Shown: one piece after another, positions 44,554 through 56,349 of the stretch
Layout of the letters: each line of letters starts with the position of its first letter
Numbering within the stretch: position 1 is the stretch's first letter
DNA from: Phlebopus portentosus
Lineage: Eukaryota; Basidiomycota; Agaricomycetes; Boletales; Boletinellaceae
Direction: 5' to 3'
Assembly: GCA_037892935.1 (NCBI GenBank)
Contig: JAYXKI010000014.1
Span: forward strand, 62,001-126,000
Length of the DNA stretch: 64,000 nucleotides
Program-made: the position numbers and the translations under genes
The notes under the pieces: model-generated
Databases searched by the model: none
Seen by the model: the letters and a program-made list of their open reading frames with translations, nothing else
Told to the model about the DNA's origin: nothing

Positions 44554-45954
44554 GTTTTCATACCGATGAGCGTGAGGGAGGAAGTGATGAGGGAGTGTCA
44601 CAACTCGACGTTGGCAGGCCACCCAGGAGCAAACAAGACCATTGCACTAGCGAACAGAAATTTCTGGTGGCCTAACATGTACGTCGATGTCAGGAATTAC
44701 ATGCGAGGATGCGATCGTTGTCAGCGAATGAAGGCCCTCAGAATAACAAGGGCAAAGGTTTTGCACCCTAACAAGGTACCGGAGGCGCCATGGCAAGTTG
44801 TCATGGTCGACCTGATCGGAGAGTTGCTGGAGTCAAATGGATTTAACGCAATTTGTATGGTAGTCGATCGCTTCAGCAAACAAATCCATGCAATACCAAC
44901 GATAACGAAATTGACGGCAGAAGGAATGGCCAGGATTTACAGGGACCATGTCTTTCGGTTGCACGGCTTACCTCAAAAGATCATCCACGACCAAGGAGTA
45001 CAGTTCAATGTGAAGATGATGAGGGAGTTGTACAAACTCCTTCACATTGAAGGCAATCTGTCAACGGCATATCACCCTCAAACAGACAGGCAGACGGAAT
45101 GAGTTAATCAAGAACTCAAACAGTACCTTCGACTATACATCAATCATCGACAATCAGACTGGGCGGACTGGTTAGCTCTTGCAGAGTTTGCGCACAACAA
45201 TCGTGAACATTTGGCAACCAAATTATCACCCTTCTTTGTCAACACGGGACAACACCCTTCAGGCTTTACGGGCATTGGAATGACTTTGTCCAATCTATTG
45301 GCAGAAGAGTTTGCTAAACATGTCAAGGGAATACACGAACTCGCTCAGGCCAATCTGACCCAGGCCAATGAAGACATGAAGCGCTTTTACGATCGTCATA
45401 CTGGAAAGTTGGTAGTATATGAGATGGGACAAAAGGTCTTCTTGGATGGTCGAAACATTAAGATGATCTGACCGACGAAGAAGATGGATAACAAATAGTT
45501 TGGCCCATTCGAGGTAATGGAAAAGGTGGGTGTGAGTGTGTATAAGCTAAAGATCCCAAAGACATGAAAACATGTTCATCCCATCTTTAACAAGATCCTG
45601 CTCAAACCGGCTGTTTAACCGTCTTTCGAATCACAAAAGAAGCTGCCTCCACCCCCACCAGTGATCATTGACGAACAGGAAGAGTATGAGGTTGAAGAAA
45701 TACTCGACTCACATCTACATCGAGGAAGGCTCCAATTCTTGGTCAAGTGGGTTGGATATGAGGAAGCAACATGGCAGCCGGAATCCGACGTCAAGGATAA
45801 TGCACAGGAATCAATTCAAGAATTCTATCGCAAACATCCTGGAGCTCCACAAAAGTTAACAATACCTCAACAAAGCATGCGAGCACTGTATAGGTTCACG
45901 TCATCAGAAGGATTATGTGGTTGGTCGGGATGCCCAACCTTGAGAGGGGGGTGA
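44554..45954 (+). pseudogene. pol: E5 integrase to chromodomain fragment
   Basis: Matches 40778-41760 plus the chromodomain of E4, without insertion B. Frames 44566-45102, 45211-45471 and 45661-45954 hold the HHCC finger, DDE core (TGA at 45100) and chromodomain. It ends in a polypurine tract. Because it starts mid-gene at the E4 LTR, it is the 3' part of the host element into which E4 inserted. Confidence 0.9.
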
Positions 45955-46373
45955 TGTAAGGACTCGAACATTTTCCTTTTCTTTTCTTATATCATCATTT
46001 ATTTTAATATTCTTTTTCCTTTTCTTTTATTTTTCTTATGCGCTTATTCATCCAATTACTGGAACATTTCACAATGTTCTATCATGCTCACTAATCATCT
46101 CATTCCTTGTCATGTGACTTCCTATTAGAGTAGACCTTTCCCGTGCTCGAAGTCTATATAAGTAGATAGTTTGACTCTTTCATTCCTTGTCTTTCTATTC
46201 TACTTACCTTCACTGCAACATAGGTATCTACTCTTGTATTATTAGTTTGCTGAATTCTACTTACCTTCACTGCAACATAGCATGCGTATAGCCCGGCAAC
46301 TCGCGTTAGCCAGTTGTTTGTTTGTTGTGTTGGCCACCTCGAGATCGACGCCCATTAGTCTCACCGCCTAACA
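45955..46373 (+). repeat. 3' LTR of E5 (419 bp)
   Basis: TGTAAGG to CTAACA. TATATAA at 46155-46161 and start motif GTCTTTCTATT at 46189-46199; 57-bp repeat in two copies. Followed by CACCC (46374-46378), the target duplication shared with 34071-34075. Confidence 0.93.
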
Positions 46374-46619
46374 CACCCAAGAGAACATCTGATGCGAGTT
46401 CCACAGAAGAGTGATTCGGAGTGCCACGATTGGAGGATTGATTGGTTGTTTTGGGAACTATTGGGTCACGTCAAAGTCAATCGGACCTTGACAGGCAAGA
46501 TAGGGGTTGCTCAGATAAATCCGGGATGGGCATGGTCATCGACTATCGATGTGTCTCCTGCATGAAGTAGCGACGAACAAGTAGTTAAACTACGGGTTTG
46601 AGAGTAGATCTTTCTATTA
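46374..46619 (-). mobile_element. E3 leader, right-hand part
   Basis: Continues the minus-strand leader that was interrupted at 34075; matches E1 at 2125-2372. Its primer-binding site next to the LTR is slightly changed (ATCTTTCTATTA on the plus strand instead of GTCTTTCTATTA). Confidence 0.88.
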
Positions 46620-46981
46620 TGTTAGGTGGTGAGACTAACAGGCGTTGATCTCGAGGTGGCTAACATAATAACAAACAACTGGCTAACACGAGTTGCTGGG
46701 CTATATGCACGCTATGTCGAAGTGAAGGTAAGTAGAATAGAAAGACAAGGAAATGAAAAGCCAAACTATCTACTTATATAGACTTCAAGCATGGGAAAGG
46801 TCTACTCTAATGGAAAGTCACATGATGAAGGAATGGGGTGATTAGTGAGTGTGATGGAATGTTGTGGAATATTGTGGCAAATGGATAAATAAGTGTATAA
46901 GAAAAATAAAAGAAAAGGAAAAGAATATTAAAAATGAATGATGATGTAAGAAAAGAAAAGGAAAATGTTCGAGTCCTTACA
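46620..46981 (-). repeat. 5' LTR of E3 (362 bp)
   Basis: Bounded by TGTTAG and CCTTACA, with a single 57-bp unit like the LTR at 34076. More diverged than the other LTRs, including a decayed start region, which agrees with E3 being the oldest element in the nest. Confidence 0.9.
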
Positions 46982-46989
46982 CCCAGATC

Positions 46990-47205
46990 TACACCTCTAA
47001 CATTTTGCGACATATCTCACTCATTCTTTGCTCATTTCTATTCATCCTTGTTGGAGTTTGAAACAGATATTAAAACTATGGATTTACCAACTTATATCAT
47101 GCAAAATGATCAAGAATTGAGTGAGATATGGTGGTCTTTATATTTTGAGGTGTTCTGTATGACAAAAATCACAGAAGTTGTGAGTGACAATATATATAAA
47201 AAGGC
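46990..47205. repeat. Single arm of the MITE family seen at 25323-26082
   Basis: Matches the right arm of that MITE (ATATCTCACTCATT, CAAGAATTGAGTGAGATATGG and GACAAAAATCACAGAAG). The 16 bases before it (near ATCTACACCTCTAACA) match the inner end of the 4755-7216 inverted repeat, so this junction is a patchwork of old repeats. Confidence 0.75.
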
Positions 47206-47841
47206 AGTAAGCACTAGCATGAGGATATAGAGCAGAGACAGTTTACAAGAATAATCATTGAGCAGTCCATTAAGAGGGCAGAGGAGATATAAGAGATGCA
47301 GGCGCACTGAAAAGGGTAGTAAGACATGAGTGAGGAGAAGTTTGAGGAGAAAGAGGAGTGGAGAGAAGGTAAAATGCATCAAACCAACACTCTGCATCTA
47401 GTGTCCTCTTATGGGACAAAATAAAAAATAAAGAAAAAGAGAAAAGAAAAAATAATTTAGACTTTTATATATATAGTTTTTATGTGATTTTGAATGTCAT
47501 AAATTTTTGTTTGTAGTTATAAGTTTTGGAATGAGAATGAGGGTGATGGAAAAAGAAATAAGGAAGACTGAATGGAGATTTTTAAGGAAGATTGGTTGTT
47601 TAAATAGAGTAGAAATGAGAAAGACAAGAGGAAATAAAATAAGCTAGTTGCACTATGTTGTGCAACATTACACACGGTTTCAATTCACAACTGTGTAGAT
47701 TAAGGTGAAAACATACTTAAAGACATGTCTCGGTTGGCACGACCAACCTCACTATACATATTATAGTAGCAGGAAAAGCAGACATTATTATAATGTCCTT
47801 CAAGGACTAAGTAGAGGAGTAGGCAGACATCAACATTCCTT
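47206..47841. other. Purine- and AT-rich spacer
   Basis: Low-complexity GA-rich (47260-47360) and A-rich (47415-47460) sequence; no gene or element recognised. Confidence 0.5.
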
Positions 47842-50196
47842 CTATGCTTGTTTTATGCTAAACGTGGTTAGACGCAGGAAGAGCATGATAAAGACAAAGA
47901 GAACAAAGTCAATTACAAGTCTGAACTGGGTATGCATGATGAAACGGTAAACATCCAACCCAAAAGACCATAACGAGACAAATCGCATATGAAGAGGAGT
48001 GAGTCTCAACTCTGTTGCTGAACTAATTAACTCCGGACAAGATTCCAGGCCCGCGCATTCATGTTCGATGATCGCAACCGAGAAGTCTATCAGCTGAACT
48101 CCGGACTTCGACCGTAAAATATTCATGGGAGAAAAATCGTTATGCATGACACCTTGCTGATGAATCATCAACAGTATTCGGAAAATCTCAAATCTAACGA
48201 AGACATCAGTATGATAAGTTAGCCTGTTGAAAGGCATAACGGACCTCTGGGCTGGTGACAAGATATCAGTCCTTTTTACAGGATCGCCACAAAAGTCCAT
48301 CAAAATACACCAGTATCGGATACCAGTATTCTCGCCGGAGAAAAGGCCGTAATATCTGGGTATACCATTGCCATACAGGCTACGGAGCTTGATGTATGCC
48401 CTAGCTTCGACATCGAGGTACTCTTCCAAGTGTGTGTTAGCAAATTTCACGACGAACTTGCCGTAGTACAAATCGTCGACAAAGAGCTCGGCCAAAAAGA
48501 TTCGCCCAAAGGTGCCGGCACCCAGGAAGTCTACGACGTGCACATGCGCACTCCGAATGTCGTTGAGAACCGTCTGCGGCTTGTCAATCCGCGTCATCGG
48601 AATATCAATGAGTATTCTGCCAGCCGCCGCGGTGGTATGTAACACCATCTATGAAGTATTTGAGCCAAAGCATAAACACGTATTTGTATCGGAGTTGTGC
48701 TTACACTAGTCACATCTCCTAGAGGCCCTAGAGGTGCTAAATCGATACGCTTCCGGTCCCGATTCTTCGCGATTGGTGGAGGTGCTGGGACAGAGTCTTT
48801 CAATCCGTTAAAAATGGGGACTTCGCCGTCGCAAGTCAACAGCATATAACAGATCAGAGAATAGACTGAGGACGGCGGGGGGGTATCTGCTCTAATCTCC
48901 TCTGAAATAATTGCATACGGACGCCTTCCCTTAAATTCGATCCGCACGATCCGCATGTGCGACCCGCAGTTTAATAAACCCCAATGGAGCCTCTTTTGAA
49001 TCATGAAGATCGTCAGCTGAAGCAAATGTCAAACGAGCCAGAGAATGATGCCATCGAGTACCGACACACCTTGAAGAAGATAGCTCGAAATCCATATTCC
49101 GTGCCTTGCAAGCGCAAAACTTCGTTCTGGCAAAGTGCATCGATATTATTATCGGTGCAGTGTGTTCTGAAGACCTTTGGACTCTTGTCTTCGACGGCAA
49201 GACCAGACCCATTCTGGATGCTCGTGCTATTATCGACCGAATCTGTTCGCACGTTTTCACTTTCATTCGAGTTCTCAAGGTGGACGATCGAATCCATTTT
49301 CACGTTCGCACGTGCACTCAAAATCTCAGTTCTCACTAGGAATTTCGATCCTACCGCATCCAAGCAGGCGACACATGTGTATAGGATATTATGCGTCCCG
49401 ACCCAGACGCTTGGTTCGTGAGCAAGAGGGTCTCGAGCAATCGTTTTGGCGTAATTACTCGCTAACCCATTTGCACGAAAAAGACCCTCCCTGTCCACAA
49501 CTGGATGGTCCGGCAAGACTCGAGCAAACAGATCGTCAATCATTGACGACGCCATATTCTCACATTTGATCGCAACGAATGGAGATTCGTCTTCGTAAAG
49601 AAACACTTGAGTGGTGTCATATGGATGGGTTTTATTGGAGGATGTCTCGATGATAGGTCTCAAAGGCAAGGTAGTTGTTCGGAGGAAATGTTCGAGGTCG
49701 CTATCGCGACTTTCCATGACTGAGGCGCTACTGGTCAGTAAGGCTTGAGATTAAGCGAAGAAGTCATACCCGAGTCGGTTGCAATAACCACATCTATCCG
49801 CTCCTCCTTCACAGATGCAGGTCCGTCAGGAAAAAATTTCCTTAGCAGAGATCCGGGATGCATTTGTTCCCTCCCAGCAGGATCGGAATGAAGCCACTCT
49901 ACGACACCCCTATAAAACTCCTCTGGTGATCCTTCGTATTTCTTGGCGAACTTTAGAAAGAACACTCATCATTATAGCCGGTTTAGATTTTTTTTAAAAA
50001 AAGAGGCACTGACCTTGTGGAGAGTAAAAGGTTCGTTCTGCAAAAGCTTTTGGAGTTCCGAGTCGTCTCGAATCGCCTGTACAAGCTGTCTGACCCTAAG
50101 CGACGCGTCACTTGAAACCTCGACAGGGTAGAAGGAGGCACGGATATCAGATGGAAAATAAACATTGTAGCAATGACGATCCGGATTCGAAGACAT
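47842..50196 (-). CDS. Crinkler-like ubiquitin-fold header fused to a protein kinase
   Basis: Five minus-strand exons: 50014-50196, 49770-49950, 49070-49719, 48714-49016 and 47842-48648. All junctions are GT-AG and in phase; about 707 residues. Residues about 6-118 resemble the Crinkler N-terminal ubiquitin-like header (VSSDASLRVRQLVQAI; closing KFFPDG and IDVVIAT). Residues about 122-440 are unassigned. The kinase domain begins near 478: Gly loop GAGTFG, Lys507 in VVKF, Glu520, catalytic loop HNDFSPMN (Asp610) and LIDFS (Asp627) in place of DFG, as is common in fungal kinases of this kind. It is probably active. Crinkler-type proteins are known as host-directed or inter-fungal effectors with kinase or nuclease C-termini; the role here is inference. 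The C-terminal end after residue 660 is less certain. Confidence 0.68.
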
Positions 50197-51544
50197 TGTG
50201 TCTGCGACGACGGTCACTGGTCAGATGAAGACATAGATGAAGCTCAAGTCGGGAACCGCAACGGCAAACTAAACTTTATCGTGGATCTCACGTGATGAGT
50301 CTTTATTGTTAACTTACCGCCCTACAGCGGGCAGCTGTGGAATCACCGTGGGAGATATAACTGTTTTGCTTATATCAATATATACTCGGAGGTCTTGATC
50401 GGTCACGTGCATCGAGGATCTTGCCGCCGAAGTTGATATTATTTCTACCCGTCCTCCGCGACGAATTGTCTTCCCACATGCTCTTATATCCAGTCTAGCA
50501 CGACTATGATGGCGTATGCGCAACAGCGGTCAAGGAAATGCTTCACGATTCGCTTCTCGTCAGCTCGAAACCGGAGATAGATCTGGCATGATGGCATGAT
50601 GACGGCCTAGCATAGGACGCTATCGATCAGACTTCCACACCGTAAGGCTGATACACCTCTCTTGAGCTATCTGTCCCTGTCAAAAGGATAACTCGAGAAC
50701 AAGAATGATTCAAGAGTGACGATGAAGTAAGAATGTCCCGCCATAATGAGCTATCTCGTCTGCATAGCATTGGTATTCCTTCTTAGTCATAGTCATCGAC
50801 TTTTCCGGATGAAAGCAATGGTCAATTGGAGCGAACAAGTGATGGCCAGTTCTGTCATGTACCTTGTTCCTTGAGCGTGCGCACTTTGGCCAGAATCGTT
50901 CCGCTACATTCATTCTTCGGGTTCTTCATCACAACGAGAAAGGGTGAAGGAAGAGCCAAGGGCAGTCTAGGAACCAGAGTCAAGGTAAGTGCGGTAAAAC
51001 AATTCTTTGTCAGAGGACTATTTTGAAAGTTGCCTTCAGCCGCTCTCAAGCGCACAGACCTGTGTTTGCCAGGCGACAGAGGAGGTAACCTCGTAAGTGC
51101 CGGTTATCCTTATCCAAGTTTCTTGCCCGAATGCGTATTGCATTCAGACACTACCTGAATCTGGATCCATTTCTGTTTTGTCTCGACGGAAGCAATTCGG
51201 AAATCATAATGCGTCAAGTCTCCGATGTCATGAATCCTTAAACCTAAGTCCAAAATCGGTTTTCGATGGACAAGGAAGGGGACCATCATCCTGGTTTCTT
51301 CCCGAGACAAGCTAGCTCATGAAGTTTAGCTCCGCTCGCGGTAAGAACCATTGTCATGTTGGCGGTACGAATGAAGCTAATTTCAATTGCCGACAACAGT
51401 CGCTATATGTATTCCTCGTTTTCAGTCATCTTGTCCTCTCCCCCGGTCATTTACTCTGATCCAGCCCCGCTCAGTACTTTCTTCAAGAGGATCTCCTCTG
51501 CTTGATAACGACGTTCGCGCTGTCACGCGAAGGTTGCTAGCGAG
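50197..51544. other. Divergent promoter region with possible small minus-strand gene
   Basis: Between two divergent genes. Two CACGTG palindromes lie at 50289-50294 and 50404-50409, within 210 bases of the kinase start. Minus-strand frames at 51145-51300 (WIQIQ before a GTAGTG donor) and 50710-51055 look partly coding, but no complete model was found. Confidence 0.4.
51145..51300 (-). pseudogene. Possible exon of an unrecognised gene
   Basis: The frame reads from MMVPFLVHRKPILDLG to KWIQIQ and meets a GT donor; a following exon can be proposed at about 51057-51102, but the model soon stops. It may be a gene remnant or a small real gene. No family was recognised. Confidence 0.25.
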
Positions 51545-53519
51545 AATGGCTGATACGACTGCGCAGCTTCCGGCCTTAGATAACACGGTAAGCTAATCAG
51601 CTTTATCATGGCCAAAGATCTGACCTTGCAACTTATGGCTTCGTACGCGTGTCAGATGGGTGTGCTTCTTATTGGAGTGTCGTAAGTTTGGCTTTCAAGC
51701 TGTGTTTCATCTTTAACATGTCTGACCCCTACCCGAATCACCCCTCAGACTTGCCATGGCGTGAGCATGCAAGCCCTTGTTAATCCACGAAAGGCGACCG
51801 GGGCTATTCGAGCGAAGGTGGTACTGATGATTTCTTTCCAGACTATGGGGTGCGGGTACCGTGCAGGTGTACGCCTATTACAATGTGAGTTTTTCTCTTT
51901 CGATCGATCTATAGTCTGAGCTCGAGTACTCAACGGATTCTTCTTCAAGAATTACCCGAAAGACGCGTTGTGGATGAAGTCCCTGGTACTTGCTATCGTA
52001 TGTGCTGTTGAAAAAGAGGCATCTCATCTGGCATCTGCTAGGTCGGCATCGTTTGGGTGCTAGATACGAGTCATCAAGGACTTATTATCCATACGGTATA
52101 CACGTACCTCATAACAGAATACGGCAACCTTGTTTTCCTTGGTAACATTGTGAACAGTCTGGCGGTATGTCGCGTTCCCGTCTGACGATGCTCATACAAA
52201 CTAATAAACTGCAGATCGAAGTTATCGTTAATGTTGGTCTTGAAATTCCACGTTGATCGGGTGATTCTGATGTTAGCTCATCAGGGAATCGTCGCCGCTC
52301 TTGTTCAAGCCTTCTTCGTTCTGCGAGCGTGGAGATGTACGTATCAGGCCTCTCTTATTCGGTGTAGTCAACCTCGTAACTCTCATTTCCCAGTGAGCCA
52401 AGGCAACATTCCTGTCGTTGTCATACTTGTAAGGTCAATCGAATCCAAAGAATACAGTTTCGCTCATCGAAGGCGTCTAGAATGCCCTTATTATAACCAC
52501 CTTCGCCCTTTCTATTGGTGAGTCATAGCCTCGTTTTAACTGTATCGAAGAGTCTGGCTTACCTGTTCTTGCATATAGTGTATACTATCAGAGCGTAAGA
52601 AAGGTCTTTCTTTCTAGAGGCTCCACTCACAGATGTTCTATAGCTTGCAACTTAAGACATTCGCTCGTCTGGAGGATATTTTCACTCTGAGTCGTGTCAT
52701 CAATGTATTGAACGCCGTGACGGACCTTGCAATAGCTGCCGTTCTGATCTTTCTGCTTCACCGTTCGCGAACTGGGTTCAAGCGCTCAGACCATATCATC
52801 AACCGACTCATCCTCTTCTCGTTGAATACCGGTCTCCTTACCAGTCTTGATGCGACTATGTCGCTTATTGCCGTAAGCATCACCTAAATTGTCTCACGTT
52901 TCTACAACTTGATTGACGTGTTTATCGGACGCGCTTGCAGAACATCGTATGGAGCAACACGTTCATCTACATCCTCTTCTTCGTGAACGTCAGCCGTCGT
53001 GCGTACACTCTTTAAGATTATCCCGTACTGAGCGGACTCACTTCCTGGGTAGTGTACACCAACTCTCTCATGGCTACGTAAGTGAATCTGTCACCGAAAT
53101 GCGGCGAACTTCATGAACTCAACTCCGAATTCGATACCGTACCCGTAGTCTCAACAGCCGCAAGGGGCTTCGTGGTGTCGACTCGAGCACTGGAGAGGAA
53201 AGCTTGTCCGTCACACTCTCCCAGCCGCGCTTCCGCTCACGGGCCGTGGAATTAGACGCGCCGTCTGCTCTAAAGGTTTGCTTTGTCATTTCCAGAGCTC
53301 ATTCGCTAGCGCTCACGCTATGATCTATTTTAGGCCGCCGGTCAACCGCGGATGCTTTCGATCAACGTCAACACCGAGACGCATACGGTGCGGGAACAGG
53401 AGGAAGGGGATAGGAAGGTTCGTCCAATTCTACCACTGACTGGTTTTTGGGGGGGCTATTCGCTCATTCCATACTTCTGATGTAAATATTAGGCATATGG
53501 CTCCCTGACTCCTTTTTAA
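51545..53519 (+). CDS. DUF6534-type polytopic membrane protein
   Basis: Start MADTTAQLPALDNT (first exon), then 51656-51681 (26 nt, MGVLLIGV), 51749-51760 (12 nt, LAM) and the LWGAGTVQVYAYY exon. Further exons carry YPKDALWMKSLVLAI, LDTSHQGLIIHTVYTYLITEYG and a long exon 52630-52880 with the DUF6534 signature HRSRTGFKRSDHIINRL. A Ser-rich cytosolic tail ends in LTPF and TAA at 53517-53519. About seven hydrophobic segments. It shares exon layout with the minus-strand gene at 17041-18730 across the transposon island. Function unknown; receptor- or transporter-like topology. Confidence 0.8.
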
Positions 53520-54616
53520 AACGGCCTAGCGGTGCCCGTCAGATGTGGCGTATCAGTAGGGCGTCCAGACGTTAGAGTTTATTCACTCTATGGACCTTCA
53601 GGATTTGGCCAGTCATGTGTACGCTAACTTCTACATTCAGTACATACATTCGTATTCTTTCGATCTTCGTATTATTATGTACCGCCTCGCCCCCGAGGCT
53701 CGCTAAATAATTTCCGTAAGTTCTCGTCCTTACCCTATCACAATCATCCTAGTTATCCTGTACGTATAACTCTCAAAGCTTGATTTTGGAGTGCCCTGAG
53801 TGAATCACAATTTTCATCTCCTTTCTAGAAGCCGTGAGATTTTTCCAGACTTTGAAAGCTTTTATGACCGATCACGCCGTAGCCCCTCCGATCATTTTGT
53901 GTTTTCGGGCAGCCAAGGAGTTCCTCAAACAAGCCAGACCAGATGATCATCTCCTGTGCTAATTTAATGCATCGCTCAGATGCTGATATAGCCGAGCTAA
54001 TCATTCCTACCGTGCGGTTTGATTTTACATAATTCGTCTGCAAGCTAGTGTTAACGTTGCGTAAAAACAACAGTCCAGGTAGACTCTATTACTAGTAACT
54101 AGTCTCATCGGTCGACCAGGACGATTCACGCATAGCTCTCAATCTCGTGCCAACTTGCTCTTTTAACCCCTTTCCTAATATCCGCCGCAATCGTCTGACA
54201 AAGACGCAATAACCTGGCCGGCTGCGCCTCGATATAATCGATATTTGATGGAACCCTTCGAGTTTCATCACAGCAACACTGATGATTTCGGAGTCTCTTT
54301 GATAGAGGATCCGTGAATCTGATTTTTTTTTTCACCATAAGTAGGTAAGTTGACTCTGGACTGAAGTTGTTGGCATTTCATATTTCAAAAAGAGTCGCAT
54401 TCTTCGCGTATGGGTTCTGCGTGAAGGATAAGCACAGCATCCTGATATCCCGAATACTCCCACGAACTGGCTGTGGTCGAATGATCTGGCAAGGTTCGAG
54501 GGCCACGATCTTGATTTCTGGTCTGGTGTTCTGTTGACACGGGGTTCACGCGCGCTGTATATTATGCCATGAAGACAGTAGCGCTTGCCGTGTTTTCCAA
54601 GTTGCCGCGTCATACC
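53520..54616. other. Intergenic
   Basis: Two short minus-strand frames (53825-54070 and 54126-54338) have no motif and no neighbouring exons that I could join. The rest is spacer and the presumed promoter of the next gene. Confidence 0.4.
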
Positions 54617-56349
54617 ATGACCAATGCATCCGTCGTTGTGCATTCTCGGGATCTCCTTTCTCGAGGCGAACCTACGCCTGTTGATCCCACTCAGGTGCCG
54701 CTCTGGATTTCAGGTGTCACCGTTAGCCAGTATTTCCAAGTGGCAACCGTTTCAGTATTAGGATACGACTTAGGTAAGTTCCTTGCTCACTAATTTTCTG
54801 TATACAGGGCTGATGGTGGTATAAGCCATCTCAATTGATAAAGAAGTAGGTTTCTGTATTCTTTCTGGGTTGTACAGAACTCATTGGGAATTCTAGGCAA
54901 AGTATTTCTGGGTACGCGTCTCGAATGTCTCACGCTCGATTCCGGACTGAGATCCGTGCTCTGCGCTCAAAAGAGGATCCCACGTAAAGCCGTGGATTTC
55001 GTTTACTTTGCGGTAAAATCAGTGATTTCTTCAGTTGTGACTGTTTCGAGTTAAGCACCATAGAATCGCTTTGTCGGGATCTTTGGCGCCGTTGCTTTTC
55101 TATATGGTGATTATCATCCAGGTATCTCTACCGATAGGGCAGGCACCCTAACAGAACCAACCCAACAGATAGCTCTTATAGCGCGAATCTTGCAAAGTAC
55201 GTTTCTCATTTGCTAGTCGAATGAGGTTTACTCAAACGAACTTAGGTGTGAGTGACAAGGCACTCGGAGTGAAGCTCATTGCCAATGAGACGTATGTTAG
55301 GTCATTTTGCCACATGGACAAGGAGTATCGCCCGTGAGTCGTCCTGTCCTTTTCTCAGATGATACCTCAACCGGTAACTAGAATGGATAACGATTGCGTT
55401 AATCGATTGTAAGCAGTCAAGATATAACCTGCACCCACCTGCCTAACGAGATTGAAGACATTCTTATGATTCGTGTGCTCGCACTTTACTGCCGAGGTAA
55501 ATGATAGCGAATATTCGGGATTGCGCTTACTTCCAGGAATTTTGTCTCTAGCCAAATCTATATCAATATGCCTGAACATCCTCTTTGTGATGTCAGCGTC
55601 GTCAAAGCTCGGGATAATAATATATGGGTTACACTCTCAGCAAAGTGTGTGGTCAAGGTAGGAGAGGAAATTCAAAATCACTGATCTTCGAATTAGATGC
55701 CGTATTCAGTCTTGGTAACTATGGAACCGTCTGCGGAGTCAACAAGACTCCGTCATGGAAATTGGGGATGTTTGATTGGTAAGTAATCACTATCGACCGA
55801 GTGAACAGTGTCTAAGCTTAGATCAGGCTGATCCCTATGGTATATGGAGCGGTACTTATGATCTTCGCTCTTTACAAAGCTGCGGAATACTGGAGAGTAT
55901 CGGCCGGTTTTAAGGGATTCACTCTGGTAAAGGTTCTCATTAAAGATCAGGTCCTGTATTTCATGCTGTGAGTCGTACGCTGTGTATTACATCGAGTGTT
56001 ACATTCATGGCCTCTGATAGCATAATCCTATGCTCAATGTTTGCCATCTTGGGATTCAAGCTGGTTATACCGAATGTCATCTTGGCGGATATCTTGTCCT
56101 CCCTCGGAAACCCGTCGTTCCTCTCTCTGCTTGGCAGTAGGATGCTTATCAACCTCAAGGAGGCCGGGGAGCGCGGCCAAAACGAGGGTACAAACTACAA
56201 AATACCATCTATGACGCTGAGCGACATCGACTTCGCAGAGCCACGCAACGACGCGAGGTTGGTCTTTTCTTGAAAGTATATTTGCGCAGAACTGACCATG
56301 CTGCAGGGCTATGGACGAGACTACCCGCAACCGTGATATCTTGACTTGA
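54617..56349 (+). CDS. DUF6533-type polytopic membrane protein (copy B)
   Basis: First exon 54617-54773 (phase 1), micro-exons 54826-54845 (20 nt, ISIDKE) and 54897-54911 (15 nt, AKYFW), then RIPRKAVDFVYFA, NRFVGIFGAVAFLY, DILMIRVLALYC, a hydrophobic exon, and IPMVYGAVLMIFALYKAAEYW. The conserved tail reads LGSRMLINLKEAGERG with NEGTN and FAEP. The last exon ends at TGA 56347-56349. An in-frame ATG at 54569 would add 16 residues; I chose 54617 because it aligns better with copy A. All domains found in copy A are present. First of three tandem plus-strand copies. Confidence 0.78.

Noticed and set aside
50710..51055. Minus-strand frames that might extend the possible exon at 51145-51300
   Set aside because: Joining them needs splice sites that create stops or wrong phases, so no gene model is claimed.
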